Source of the DNA: Paludibacterium sp. B53371
GTDB lineage: Bacteria; Pseudomonadota; Gammaproteobacteria; Burkholderiales; Chromobacteriaceae
DNA length: 64,000 nucleotides
Direction: 5' to 3'
Assembly (NCBI RefSeq): GCF_018802765.1
Contig: NZ_CP069163.1
Location: 3,420,311-3,484,310 of the forward strand
In this document: piece by piece, positions 23,704 to 32,520 of the stretch
Layout: each line of letters begins with the position of its first letter
Numbering within the stretch: the stretch's first letter is position 1
Program-made: the position numbers and the translations under genes
Notes under the pieces: generated by a model
Databases searched by the model: none
What the model saw: the letters and a program-made list of their open reading frames with translations, nothing else
What the model was told of the DNA's origin: nothing

Positions 23704-25194
23704 TTACAGCGCCTTGATCTTTTCCAGCTCGGCCGGGGTGTACTTCTTCTCGGTCGACTTGGTCATATCGGTCATCAGCGACTGGAACACATCATGGGCA
23801 GACTGCACGGCCCACAGCACGTTGCCATTGCTCCACTGGTTGGCAAAACGCAGCGCAGCTTCCGGGCTTTGGTCATACAGGCGCTTGAGCATGTGATCAA
23901 CCGCAGCCTGCTGTCCCTGGAAGGTGCCTTCGATATTGCTCTGCCACTTGGCCAGCACCGGAGCGTACTTGGACGGATTGGTCTGCGCCAGCGTGGCATT
24001 GGCACGGAAGGCCCAGTAGGCCGACTGACCCTCATACACCTCGGTACCGCTGCGCAACGCTGCAGGCACTTCCTTCATGGCGTTCTCGTACATCGGCATG
24101 AAGACCGCGGCGCTCGGGCTGCCAAAGGCCTGCCAGGTCAGCACCTGCAACTCCTTCGGCATGTCGCTGCGCAGTTCGTAGACGTGCGTCTCGATGGTGC
24201 GATCCACGCCCATCGGACGTTCGGCATCCTTGATCTTCTCCAGCTCGGTACCCTTGAAGTTCGCACGCAGCACCTTGCCAATGTCAGCCACCGTGATCTT
24301 GTGGTCCGGCTTGAGGAACATCGGATACTGTTCCTGACGGACTTTCTGGCTCAGCGACGGCGTCAGCAAGTGCTGCCCCATCCATTCGCGGTCGATGTTG
24401 TAACGATCGCCAACCGAACCAAAGGCCTTGGCAAAGTTGAAATGCCGCACATCCACCTTGTCCAGCAGCTTGTTCTTGCTGACAAACTCAGCCAGGTCGT
24501 CACTGCCCATGACGTTTTCGCGATCATTCAGATCGACATCATGAATACGCATGCCATTAGCAACGATCATGTACTTGTCTTGCGGCACCTTGACGGCAAT
24601 CCAGTGGTGACCACTGCCAATTTCCATGTACCAGACTTCCTTGGGGTCTGCCAGCAGGATGCCATTGGCTTCGCCAGCGCCCTGCTCCTTGACGGTCTTG
24701 CCCAACAGCGCCACGGCCTCGCGCGCCGTCTTGGCGATCGGCAGCACGAAGGACGGGATGTCCGCCTCGATCACACCGGTATCGACCAGCGGATCGGCCT
24801 TCTTGGCCGCGTCGTTGGCATCCATGCTATTAGTGGCGGAAACCGCCAGATTGAACTCATTGACCCCGCGCTCTTCATACGGACCATCGGCCGCCGTGGT
24901 GTCGCCATTCCAGTCGGTCAGGCCGGTGTAGCGCAGCATGGTTTGTGGCGCCGGCACTTTCAGACCGTTCTTGAAGCTGATCATTTCCCCCTTGTCGCTG
25001 TCGCGGCGCGGATGGATCACCAGCTTCTTGTTCCAGTTGTTGATGTAATAGTCTTCGTTGCGCGAAATGATGATGGCGCCATCGGCCGAGGCGCCTTTAC
25101 CAACGATGACACTGGAGCAGGCCTGCGAGTAATCGGTCGCAAATGCCGCCAGAAGCGCAGCGCCCAGCACGGAAAGAGTACGTTTGCCTTGCAT
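23704..25194 (-). CDS. secreted C69-family dipeptidase
   Basis: Ntn-hydrolase peptidase of family C69 (PepD-like), 496 aa. The first 25 residues form a signal peptide (LSVLGAALLAAFATDYSQA). The next residue is Cys26 in CSSVIVGKGAS, the family catalytic nucleophile, which must be N-terminal in the active enzyme. Other signatures are DGAIIISRNEDYY, YEERGVNEFNLAVSATNS and MEIGSGHHWIAVKVPQDKYM. It probably cleaves dipeptides in the periplasm or outside. The first 150 bases upstream are AT-rich. Confidence 0.92.
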   Translation of the reverse strand: MQGKRTLSVLGAALLAAFATDYSQACSSVIVGKGASADGAIIISRNEDYYINNWNKKLVIHPRRDSDKGEMISFKNGLKVPAPQTMLRYTGLTDWNGDTTAADGPYEERGVNEFNLAVSATNSMDANDAAKKADPLVDTGVIEADIPSFVLPIAKTAREAVALLGKTVKEQGAGEANGILLADPKEVWYMEIGSGHHWIAVKVPQDKYMIVANGMRIHDVDLNDRENVMGSDDLAEFVSKNKLLDKVDVRHFNFAKAFGSVGDRYNIDREWMGQHLLTPSLSQKVRQEQYPMFLKPDHKITVADIGKVLRANFKGTELEKIKDAERPMGVDRTIETHVYELRSDMPKELQVLTWQAFGSPSAAVFMPMYENAMKEVPAALRSGTEVYEGQSAYWAFRANATLAQTNPSKYAPVLAKWQSNIEGTFQGQQAAVDHMLKRLYDQSPEAALRFANQWSNGNVLWAVQSAHDVFQSLMTDMTKSTEKKYTPAELEKIKAL

Positions 25195-25352
25195 GTTTCA
25201 GTCTCCACAACCCGGAATGGGTAACAGGGAAATGCTAATCCGATATGGCGCACTCCCTGCTGGCAACCTCATGCTGGCTTGATGAATATCAACATTTGAT
25301 TATGTAGTATATCATTGCTGCAACATCAGCCATAACGACCGTATATGCCCTA

Positions 25353-25790
25353 TTACCAGCGTATATTGAATCGATGTGTCAAGCCCGCCACGGTCCAGGC
25401 CGGGCCGATCAACAAAAACCGCAGATCGTCCAGAAAGGAGGGTTTGCGTCCTTCGATACGATGCCCGATGAACTGCCCGATCCAGGCCAGCACAAAGATC
25501 ACCCCGCTGAGGCGCAGCAGATCCACGCCCGCCCGCTGCAAACCATACAGCAGCAACATCATCGTACCGCACAGCAACAACATGGCCAGCGCCATGCGCC
25601 AGGAGAGCCGTAGGTAGAACAACAAACCGCCAGCGATCAGCAGCCAGGCCGGACTGACCGATGAAGGCAAAGCCGTCAAAACGCCGAAAATTGAGAAGAT
25701 AATCAGCGGGATACAAAGCTTGTGTATAGCAACATTCTGTCGGTGCTGATGGCTGGCACCATAGGCTTGCAGCCACTGTTGCAGGGTCAT
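25353..25790 (-). CDS. Mpo1-like (YGL010w/DUF962) membrane protein
   Basis: Four-helix membrane protein of 145 aa. Conserved family pieces are YGASHQHRQNVAIHKLCIPLI at the N terminus and WIGQFIGHRIEGRKPSFLDDLRFLLIGPAWT at the C terminus, with His residues that in yeast Mpo1 bind iron for alpha-oxidation of 2-hydroxy fatty acids. Whether the bacterial form is an enzyme is not established. It is a single gene on its strand; the gap at 25195-25352 to the dipeptidase is AT-rich without a clear terminator. Confidence 0.85.
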   Translation of the reverse strand: MTLQQWLQAYGASHQHRQNVAIHKLCIPLIIFSIFGVLTALPSSVSPAWLLIAGGLLFYLRLSWRMALAMLLLCGTMMLLLYGLQRAGVDLLRLSGVIFVLAWIGQFIGHRIEGRKPSFLDDLRFLLIGPAWTVAGLTHRFNIRW

Positions 25791-25959
25791 GGCGTGTCCT
25801 CTTCCGGTCGACGTTGGCGCGCAGGTATGGCAGCGCAGAAAATACCAGATAAATATCTGATTTGCATATCATTTATTTGTATAGATGGCAGCTTGATCTA
25901 ACACAAATCAATGCTTGTCTGAAGTGTTGGCCATGATGGCAAATCGCTAAGATGCTCGG
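25791..25959. other. intergenic region upstream of the HutC-like gene
   Basis: An AT-rich 170-base gap between divergent genes. ATTTGTATAGAT near 25876-25887 resembles half of a Hut operator (TTGTATATACAA-type). I could not assign a promoter with confidence. Confidence 0.3.
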
Positions 25960-26697
25960 ATGGAAGATTCGATCACAATGGCGAGCCGCCAGACCCGACA
26001 GCCGCGCTACCAGCGTATCAAGGACTATATCCTCGAAGGCATTGCCCAGAGGACCTTTCAGCCGGGTTGTAAAATTCCGCCGGAAATCGAACTGGCACAG
26101 CATTTCGGCGTGTCACGCATGACCGTCAACAAGGCCATCCGTGATCTGGCCGAGGCCGGCATCCTGCTGCGTTTTGCCGGCGATGGCACCTATGTCGCCG
26201 AGCGCAAGGCCGAGTCTCCCCTGCTGGACGTCAACAATATCGCCCAGGAGATTGAGGCACGCAGCCATATGCACAGCACCAGCCTGATCACCCTGCGCGC
26301 CGAACCGGCCAGTGAGCTGGTGGCCCTGCAACTGGGCGTCCATGTCGGTGCGACCATCTTCCATTCGCTGCTGGTGCATCGTGAAGACGATATTCCGGTA
26401 CAACTGGAAGATCGCTACGTCAACCCAGGCTGGGCACCGGAATATCTGGCACAGGACTTTTCCCGCATCACCCCGAACCATTATCTGATGCAACATGCGC
26501 CGCTGACCGACATCGAGCACACGGTCGAGGCCATCATGCCGCAGCGGGAGGAACAAGCACTGCTGGAGATCTCCGCCAGCGAGCCCTGTCTGCTGGTCTT
26601 CCGCCGCACCTGGTCGCATCGAAACCTGGTCAGTTTTGCCCGTCTGGTCCACCCCGGCACCCGCTACAAGCTGCGTTCGCAAACCCAGCTGGACTAG
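25960..26697 (+). CDS. HutC-like GntR-family regulator
   Basis: A 245-aa regulator. It has a GntR winged helix (YQRIKDYILEGIAQRTFQPGCKIPPEIELAQHFGVSRMTVNKAIRDLAEAGIL) and a UTRA ligand domain (LITLRAEPASELVALQLGVHVGATIFHSLLVH, PVQLEDRYVNPGWAPEYLAQDF). The similarity is closest to HutC, the histidine-utilisation repressor that senses urocanate. No hut genes lie in the window, so the target is elsewhere or the ligand differs. Two starts, 25960 and 25978, are possible; neither has a strong ribosome-binding site. Confidence 0.85.
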   Translation: MEDSITMASRQTRQPRYQRIKDYILEGIAQRTFQPGCKIPPEIELAQHFGVSRMTVNKAIRDLAEAGILLRFAGDGTYVAERKAESPLLDVNNIAQEIEARSHMHSTSLITLRAEPASELVALQLGVHVGATIFHSLLVHREDDIPVQLEDRYVNPGWAPEYLAQDFSRITPNHYLMQHAPLTDIEHTVEAIMPQREEQALLEISASEPCLLVFRRTWSHRNLVSFARLVHPGTRYKLRSQTQLD

Positions 26698-26784
26698 CCG
26701 GCCGGCAAGGCCGCCAACCGATGCATCATGTCCCTGTCCGCAAACGCGGATAAACTAAGGGATCTGACAGAAAGAGGCGCCATC

Positions 26785-27642
26785 ATGCACACCCCATCCC
26801 CCGTTCCGGGCGCAACCCTGCGCACCCATGCCCAGGGCAGCACGCAGCTGCTGCTCAGCCATGACGGATTTCAGGCCGAGATTTCGCTGGATGGCGGTCA
26901 ACTGACGGCCTGGCATGCTGCCGGTCAACCGCCGCTGATTTATTGCTCGCCACAGGCCATGCACCAACCGGGCAAGGCCATCCGTGGAGGTGTACCGGTT
27001 TGCTGGCCCTGGTTCGGCCCGCATCCACAGGATGCGACGCAGCCGCAGCACGGTGTTGCACGCACGGCACGCTGGACCCTCTCGGACATCAGCCGCAGCA
27101 CGGAGGGCTTCAGTGTCGAACTCAGCGGCCCGGAGCATGACGGCCTGAAAGTGGAGAGCTGCCTGACCCTGAGCGCCGATCGAGTCGACATCACGCTCAC
27201 CACCCTGAACCAGAGCTCGAGCGCCCGGCGCTATTCGGCGGCCCTGCACACCTATCTGGCGATTGCCGATGCCGAACACGCCTGGGTCGAGGGATTGGCG
27301 CACAGCCGCTATGTCGACAAGGTTTGCCAGCAAGACGGGATTCACCATCAGGATAGTCTGGCATGTCGTGGCGAACTGGATCGTATCGTGTATGGCCTGT
27401 GTGGCCTCACGCTGCGCGATGACGTCTGGCGACGTCGCATCGTGGTGGAGAATGCCGGCTCCGACAGTCTCGTGCTGTGGAACCCCGGGGCAGACAAATC
27501 GATCGCGCTCAAGGATCTGCCGGATGATGGCTGGCGCAGCTTTTTTTGCATCGAAGCGGCCAATGCCGGTGACGATGCCCGCGTCATCGAACCGGGTGAA
27601 AGTCATACATTGGGCACACGCCTGATGACGATGCCGCTATAA
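26785..27642 (+). CDS. YeaD-like hexose-6-phosphate mutarotase
   Basis: Aldose-1-epimerase superfamily beta-sandwich of 285 aa, subgroup D-hexose-6-phosphate mutarotase. It shows LDGGQLTAWHAAGQPPLIYCS, KAIRGGVPVCWPWFGPHP (typical RGGIPVCWPWFG), HGVARTARW, AALHTYLAIAD and WNPGADKSIALKDLPDDGWRSFFCIEAAN with the catalytic Glu. Start 26785 is chosen because AGAGG lies 7 bases upstream; a start at 26728 lacks one. Confidence 0.9.
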   Translation: MHTPSPVPGATLRTHAQGSTQLLLSHDGFQAEISLDGGQLTAWHAAGQPPLIYCSPQAMHQPGKAIRGGVPVCWPWFGPHPQDATQPQHGVARTARWTLSDISRSTEGFSVELSGPEHDGLKVESCLTLSADRVDITLTTLNQSSSARRYSAALHTYLAIADAEHAWVEGLAHSRYVDKVCQQDGIHHQDSLACRGELDRIVYGLCGLTLRDDVWRRRIVVENAGSDSLVLWNPGADKSIALKDLPDDGWRSFFCIEAANAGDDARVIEPGESHTLGTRLMTMPL

Positions 27643-27714
27643 TCGCAGAGAGCCTGTTCTGGCAGCTTGCCCGACAGGCCAACTTCCGATTTACCCGCAG
27701 TGGATCCGTCGTAC

Positions 27715-28272
27715 ATGGCCAGACCAGACAAAATTTCCCGTTTCCTGCCAATCAGCTTTGCCAACGGCACCAAGGTGCGCCGTTTTGCCAAGCATTGCCC
27801 GCGCTGCAACACCATGGTGACTGCCGACACCATGCAGGGCATCGCCGCCCTGCTGGAAAACCGGATTTTCGTCGCCGCCAAGGCGCATTGCCCGGTATGC
27901 CAAAAACGCTTTTCCGTGGCCTGCGTCATCACCGACAACCGCCATGTCCACCGCGTGCTGGCTCCCGACTGGCTGTTTTCCCTCTGGCTGCGCATGGCCG
28001 TGCGCAACCTGCCGCAGCCGGTCAATCATCATGAGTGGGCACTGCCGGAAGAAGAGGCCCCGGCCCAGCATGGCCTGGTACTCAAGGACAGCGAAGACAT
28101 CGTGCACTCCGAGGAAATCCTCGGCAAATTCGACGGCATCACCATCTCGAGCTGGATCGAATACCAGGGGCAGCGCTACCACTTCGAGCGGGCCGCCCCT
28201 CCGGGCGGGATCAAGCTGGGAGTGGATGAAATCCTGTTCGACGGCAAGCTGATCTATCAGCTCAAGGCGTAA
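27715..28272 (+). CDS. putative zinc-ribbon protein, function unknown
   Basis: Hypothetical protein of about 185 aa. Two CXXC knuckles (HCPRCNTMV and HCPVCQKRFSV), some 34 residues apart, suggest one zinc site. The rest is soluble, ending in a beta-rich segment (GITISSWIEYQGQRYHFERAAPPGGIKLGVDEILFDGKLIYQL). I do not recognise the family. The start is uncertain: the frame is open to 27667 and no ribosome-binding site stands out. The last 16 bases overlap the end of convergent rsmE. Confidence 0.7.
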   Translation: MARPDKISRFLPISFANGTKVRRFAKHCPRCNTMVTADTMQGIAALLENRIFVAAKAHCPVCQKRFSVACVITDNRHVHRVLAPDWLFSLWLRMAVRNLPQPVNHHEWALPEEEAPAQHGLVLKDSEDIVHSEEILGKFDGITISSWIEYQGQRYHFERAAPPGGIKLGVDEILFDGKLIYQLKA

Positions 28273-28988
28273 TCCCCCCAGACCGTCTGCATCGCCGAAA
28301 CGGCCGCGAGAGCGGCCGTTTCCGTTCGCAGGATGCGCGGCCCGAGTCGAAGCGGCGTCCAGCCAGCGGCAAGCGCGGCCCCCTCTTCCTCCGGGGTATA
28401 ACCGCCCTCCGGCCCGGCCATCAGCCAGGCAGAAGCCGGCCGTTGGGCAATGTCCTGCAGGCTGCGTGTACCCAGCGGGGACAGCAACAGCTGCACCGAA
28501 GCCGCCTGACGACTAGCCAGCCATTCGCTGACCGTGAGGATCGGCAACACCCGGGGAATCACCGTGCGGCCGCTTTGCTCGCAGGCGGCAATCACGATCT
28601 CCTGCCAACGCTGCAGACGCTTGTCGGCACGCTCACCGGCCAGTTTGACCACCGAACGCTGTGCGGCCAGCGGCTGAAACACGCTGACCCCCATTTCCAC
28701 CCCCTTCTGCAGGGTAAAATCCATGCGATCGCCGCTGGAAATGGCCTGCGCCAGGCCGAGCCAGATCGGTGATTCACGTGAAACAGGATCATGCCGGCTC
28801 ACCGTGCATTCAGCGTGACGCTTGTCGAGCTGTGTCAAGGTGGCGACATATTCGCCCCCCTGTCCGTTGAACAGCGTCAATGCCTCGCCCTCTCGCAGCC
28901 GCAACACCTGGACGTGGCGCACCACGGTTTCGGGCAGTACCACGACACTGTCTTCCGACAGTGGCATATCGACAAAAAACCTTGCCAT
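28257..28988 (-). CDS. rsmE: 16S rRNA m3U1498 methyltransferase RsmE
   Basis: SPOUT methyltransferase of 243 aa. It has the N-terminal PUA-like RNA-binding domain (MARFFVD, HVQVLRLREGEALTLFNGQGGEY) and the knot signature: QKGVEMGVSVFQPLAAQRSVV, CEQSGRTVIPRVLP, AGPEGGYTPEE and LRLGPRILRTETAALAA. It methylates N3 of U1498 in 16S rRNA. A parS-like site lies inside the gene (28770-28785), encoding PVSRES. Confidence 0.95.
   Translation of the reverse strand: MARFFVDMPLSEDSVVVLPETVVRHVQVLRLREGEALTLFNGQGGEYVATLTQLDKRHAECTVSRHDPVSRESPIWLGLAQAISSGDRMDFTLQKGVEMGVSVFQPLAAQRSVVKLAGERADKRLQRWQEIVIAACEQSGRTVIPRVLPILTVSEWLASRQAASVQLLLSPLGTRSLQDIAQRPASAWLMAGPEGGYTPEEEGAALAAGWTPLRLGPRILRTETAALAAVSAMQTVWGDYALS
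28770..28785. other. parS-like ParB binding site 2 (15/16)
   Basis: TGATTCACGTGAAACA differs from the consensus only at position 3. It is inside rsmE, so protein coding has been kept compatible with the motif. Confidence 0.75.
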
Positions 28989-29083
28989 AACAGCAACAAT
29001 CCTGTGTTTTGGTTACAATCAGATCATCTTGTGCATTGCGGCAATCCAACACGCCGGGTCGGCCAATTATAAAGGAATCCAGC

Positions 29084-29875
29084 ATGCAGGTTATTGAACA
29101 GCTAGGCGATTTGCTGCGCGACATTGCCGCGCAGGAAATCCTGCCGCGTTTCCTCTGCGTCGGCCACACGCGCAAGGATGACGGCAGCCTGCTGACCGAT
29201 GCGGATCTGGCCTGTCAGGCAGCACTGGAAGCCAGCCTGCCCAGGTTGCTGCCTTACCCGGTGCTGGGCGAGGAAATGACCCGCCAGGAGCAGGATCTGC
29301 TCTGGCTGCGCCAGATGGAGGGGCTTTGGGTCGTCGACCCCATTGACGGCACCACCAACTTCATCAACGGCCTGCCGCATTTCGCCATCTCCGTCGCGCT
29401 GATGCAAAACGGCCGCAGCACCCTCGGCGCCATCTACAACCCGATGACCCAGGAGCTGTTCTGCGCCGAGCGCGGCGCCGGCGCCACACTCAACGGCACC
29501 CCGCTGCCGTTGAAGCAGAAGGCCAATCCGATGTGTGAAGCCATTGCCGGCGTGGATGTCAAATACCTGTGTTCGGCCAGACTGGCCTCCCGCCTCAACA
29601 GCGTGGCCCCCTTCGGCAGCCAGCGCAGCATGGGCTCCAGTACGCTGGACTGGTGTTATCTGGCCGCCGGACGCTTCGATGTCTATCTGCACGGCGGCCA
29701 GCGTCTGTGGGATTACGCCGCGGGCGCCCTGATCCTGGAAGAAGCGGGCGGCTGTGTTGCCTCGCTGCAGCAGGATGACTTCTGGGCCGACAAACCCTGG
29801 AAACGCTCGGTGATCGCGGCGCGCGACGCCGATATGTTCGCCCAGTGGCACCGCTGGGTACGCAACAATCAGTGA
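29084..29875 (+). CDS. inositol-monophosphatase family phosphatase
   Basis: Mg2+-dependent phosphatase of 263 aa in the IMPase/HisN/CysQ superfamily. Metal-binding motifs are GEEMTRQE (Glu), WVVDPIDGTTNFINGLPHFAISVAL (the DPIDGT motif) and WDYAAGALILEEAGG (WD motif near the C terminus). The substrate is uncertain: inositol-1-phosphate, histidinol-phosphate or a nucleotide. The start at 29084 has AAAGGA 7 bases upstream. Its 3' region is shared with convergent ridA and contains two inverted terminators. Confidence 0.88.
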   Translation: MQVIEQLGDLLRDIAAQEILPRFLCVGHTRKDDGSLLTDADLACQAALEASLPRLLPYPVLGEEMTRQEQDLLWLRQMEGLWVVDPIDGTTNFINGLPHFAISVALMQNGRSTLGAIYNPMTQELFCAERGAGATLNGTPLPLKQKANPMCEAIAGVDVKYLCSARLASRLNSVAPFGSQRSMGSSTLDWCYLAAGRFDVYLHGGQRLWDYAAGALILEEAGGCVASLQQDDFWADKPWKRSVIAARDADMFAQWHRWVRNNQ

Positions 29876-29884
29876 ACAAACAAA

Positions 29885-29905
29885 AAACCGCCCGATGGGC
29901 GGTTT
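29885..29905 (-). terminator. terminator for leftward transcription (ridA side)
   Basis: Stem AAACCGCCC-GAT-GGGCGGTTT preceded on the + strand by A6, so only the minus-strand transcript gets a T-run. It lies just past the phosphatase stop, more than 200 bases beyond the ridA stop. Confidence 0.75.
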
Positions 29906-30070
29906 CAGCTTGCTGACAAACCCTTGTCCGCGCAGCGGACGCCCCCTTGCAGGGCAAGGGCGGGGGGATTGGGAATCGATGATCAGGCTGGAAAATCAGT
30001 CAGTTAGTGACAAGGCCCGGCTTTGCCGGGCCCTCCAACCTGTTCGCAAACCACCATTGTCAACAGCCTG

Positions 30071-30094
30071 AAACCGCCCGATGGGCGGTTTTTT
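30071..30094 (+). terminator. terminator for rightward transcription (phosphatase side)
   Basis: The same AAACCGCCC-GAT-GGGCGGTTT stem, here followed on the + strand by a T6 run. It would end the phosphatase message nearly 200 bases past its stop and only 17 bases before the ridA stop. Confidence 0.75.
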
Positions 30095-30110
30095 GTTCAC
30101 CAGACCGGCC

Positions 30111-30491
30111 TCAGGCGCGTACGGCGATGGCTTCCACTTCTACCAGCACATTTTTCGGCAGGGTTTTCACGGCCACGCAGGAACGAGCCGGGGACTGTTC
30201 GCCGAAGTACTCCGCATAGATGGCATTGAAGGCCGCAAAGTCGGCCATGTCAGCCAGGAAGCAGGTGGTCTTCAGTACATTGGCCGGCGTTGTGCCGCCA
30301 GCCTTGAGTACGGCGACCAGGTTTTCCAGCGCGCGGCGGCTCTGTTCACTGATGCCGCCGGCAACGATCTCGCCGGTTTTCGGATCCAGCGGGATCTGGC
30401 CGGAGGTGAACACCAGCTGACCAAAGGCCGTCCCCTGGGAGTACGGGCCAATTGCCGCCGGGGCGGCATCGGTATGCAAAATCTCTTTCAT
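30111..30491 (-). CDS. ridA: RidA, 2-iminoacid/2-aminoacrylate deaminase
   Basis: Rid-family enamine/imine deaminase of 126 aa. It is recognised by GPYSQGTAFGQLVFTSGQIPLDPKTGEIV, ENLVAVLKAGG and SPARSCVAVKTLPKNVLVEVEAIAV with the conserved Arg and Glu. It hydrolyses reactive 2-aminoacrylate to pyruvate and ammonia. The start at 30491 is set by AAGGA 8 bases upstream; an ATG two codons earlier is too close to it. It follows cyuA by 60 bases on the same strand, so it probably clears the intermediate made by that enzyme. Confidence 0.95.
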   Translation of the reverse strand: MKEILHTDAAPAAIGPYSQGTAFGQLVFTSGQIPLDPKTGEIVAGGISEQSRRALENLVAVLKAGGTTPANVLKTTCFLADMADFAAFNAIYAEYFGEQSPARSCVAVKTLPKNVLVEVEAIAVRA

Positions 30492-30550
30492 TGCCATCGT
30501 CCTTGTTGAATGAGTTAAAGACCGGCCCCGGAAGGGCCGGACGGTTGAAA

Positions 30551-31879
30551 TCAGGCTGCGCGGTGCTTGTGCATCATGATATGCAAAATCTGCTCGTCGG
30601 TCTGTTGCATGCCCTGGCAAGCCAGTTTGCCGAGATTGCTGATCGAGGCATCGACATCCTCGGCCACAATGCCCTCATTGCCGGTCACGCGGGTGCCGTC
30701 CAGCGCCATCAGCACCGCCTTCCAGGCGGCAGATACCGAGGTCGACACCTTCATGGCACAGCTATTGGAAGCGCCATCGCAGATCATCCCCGCCAGATCG
30801 CCAATCATGCTGGAAATGGCCATGTTCACCGCACGCTCGCCGCCTTCCAGCAGGAAAGCCATGCCGGCAGCGGCCCCCATCGAAGCCGTGGTGACCGCAC
30901 ACAGGGCGGACAACTTGGGCAGTCGGCTGTGGATATACACCGCCATCAGATGCGACAGCGTCAGGGCGCGCAGCAGCTGTTCATGGCTGGCACCAACGTG
31001 CTCGGCCACTACCACCACCGGCATGGTGGCGGCGATCCCCTGGTTGCCGGAACCCGAGTTGCTCATCGCCGGCAGGGTGGCGCCCCCCATGCGGGCATCC
31101 GACGCAGCCGTGGTTCGGGTCAGGATCTCGGTCATCAGCCCTTCCGGCATCAGGCCGGATTGGCTCTGACGCTTGAGCGTGGCACCGATATGCAGGCCGT
31201 AATCACCGCTCATACCCTCATTGGACAGGGCATCGTTCAGCTGGGCCGCTTCGGCCAGAAAATCGATCTGATCCAGCGGGACCGCCATGGCAAACTCGTA
31301 GACATCACGTGCCGTCGCGCCTGTCAGGTCATAGGCAGCCGCAGCATCCCCAGACTGTTCATCGGCAGCGAACAGCACCTGTCCGTTGCGCTCGATGCGT
31401 ACCACATTGGTATGGGCATCGGCGATGCAGACGCGAACGCGGTCCTCACCGGCCATGACCAGCGCTTCCGAGTAGAGAATATTCGGCACATCAGCAACGC
31501 CGATACTGACCTTGTGCTCGGCAATCATGGTCTTGGCGGCGGCAACCTGTGCCTCGGTCAATCCCTTGAGCACCTGCAGGCGTCCATCCGGATTGCCGCC
31601 GATCGAGCCGACCGCGGCGGCGATCAGCAGGCCGACCGTGCCGGTGCCCGGTACGGTGACCCCCATGCCGTTTTTCATCAGATTGGCGGAGACTCGCGCT
31701 TCAATCCGCTCGGCCGGGCGTCCCAGTTCACGGGTGGCAATGGCTGCCGCCAGCGCCAGCGAAACCGGTTCGGTACAACCCAGTGCCGGCACGACTTCCT
31801 GATGCAGCGCCTTCAGATATTCCGTCCACAGTTTGTTGGTCGGTTGGAGAGACGTGCTTGCTTGCATTGTCATGTTCAT
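30551..31879 (-). CDS. cyuA: CyuA-type L-cysteine desulfidase (UPF0597)
   Basis: Fe-S dependent lyase family of 442 aa, converting L-cysteine to sulfide, ammonia and pyruvate. Family features are [57 protein letters not shown] and a C-terminal [17 protein letters not shown]. Cysteines in GCTEP and CDGASNSC are candidate cluster ligands. The start overlaps the regulator stop (ATGA, 31876-31879), so the two are translationally coupled. E. coli CyuA (YhaM) is the named relative. Confidence 0.88.
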   Translation of the reverse strand: MNMTMQASTSLQPTNKLWTEYLKALHQEVVPALGCTEPVSLALAAAIATRELGRPAERIEARVSANLMKNGMGVTVPGTGTVGLLIAAAVGSIGGNPDGRLQVLKGLTEAQVAAAKTMIAEHKVSIGVADVPNILYSEALVMAGEDRVRVCIADAHTNVVRIERNGQVLFAADEQSGDAAAAYDLTGATARDVYEFAMAVPLDQIDFLAEAAQLNDALSNEGMSGDYGLHIGATLKRQSQSGLMPEGLMTEILTRTTAASDARMGGATLPAMSNSGSGNQGIAATMPVVVVAEHVGASHEQLLRALTLSHLMAVYIHSRLPKLSALCAVTTASMGAAAGMAFLLEGGERAVNMAISSMIGDLAGMICDGASNSCAMKVSTSVSAAWKAVLMALDGTRVTGNEGIVAEDVDASISNLGKLACQGMQQTDEQILHIMMHKHRAA

Positions 31880-32508
31880 TCCCTGCTCAGCTTCAGATAG
31901 CGGTACAAGGTCGGCTCGGAAATATCCAGCGCCTGTGCCGCGCGGGCGACAAACCCGCGGATGGAAAACAGCCCGCGCCGGTCAAACTCCAGCACGACCC
32001 GTGATTTTTCTTCCGGAGACAGCCGCTGTGGCTCCACCTCGAACTGATCCAGCACCTCGTTCATGATGTCGACGCCGACATCGTCTACCGAGGCCGACAG
32101 ATTCTCCTGGTGCCGCTCCTGCGACAAGTCTGCCGGCAACAAGGCCTGCACGGCTTCCAGCGCCCGCTGGTAGCGACTGTCATCGGCATTGACGCAAAAC
32201 ATCGACCGCACCCGCCCCTGCTCGTCCTTGAACACCAGGGTCGATGAGCGCAGCGAGGTGCCGCCTGCCGTCTTGCTGCGGTAATTAATGCGGTAATCAC
32301 CACCGTCCGGACCGCTGCACTCCTGTGCCATGCGCAACGCCAGATCGGTGGCCGGTGCCCCGACATCGCGGCCGGAGATGCGGCCATGGCGGATGATGCG
32401 CAGGGACGCTGCCGGGTCGGACAGGTCATGAATGGCAATTTCGCAATCCGGCCCCAGCAGGGCGGACACGAAATCGGCCAGTACTTCGGCGTCGACGGTC
32501 AGTTTCAT
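31876..32508 (-). CDS. YheO-like PAS/HTH transcriptional regulator
   Basis: A 210-aa regulator with an N-terminal YheO-type PAS domain ([41 protein letters not shown]) and a C-terminal helix-turn-helix ([33 protein letters not shown]). It is cotranscribed with cyuA and ridA, so cysteine or a sulfur signal is the likely effector. Start 32508 begins at the conserved domain; the frame is open to 32556 but that part lies inside the palindrome 32521-32567. Confidence 0.87.
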   Translation of the reverse strand: MKLTVDAEVLADFVSALLGPDCEIAIHDLSDPAASLRIIRHGRISGRDVGAPATDLALRMAQECSGPDGGDYRINYRSKTAGGTSLRSSTLVFKDEQGRVRSMFCVNADDSRYQRALEAVQALLPADLSQERHQENLSASVDDVGVDIMNEVLDQFEVEPQRLSPEEKSRVVLEFDRRGLFSIRGFVARAAQALDISEPTLYRYLKLSRE

Positions 32509-32520
32509 GTCAGCGTAAAA

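Larger units (their letters stand above)
29876..30110. repeat. gene-free region framed by an inverted repeat carrying two terminators
   Basis: About 235 bases between convergent genes. The segment 29874-29919 and the segment 30057-30098 are imperfect inverted copies of each other, about 42-46 bases each. Each holds the same hairpin AAACCGCCC-GAT-GGGCGGTTT. Between them is a GC-rich hairpin AGGCCCGGC-TTT-GCCGGGCC near 30012-30032. No reading frame of interest is present. Confidence 0.6.

Noticed and set aside
23437..25224. A 595-codon frame opposite the C69 dipeptidase
   Set aside because: Antisense shadow; the dipeptidase strand has signal peptide and catalytic motifs.
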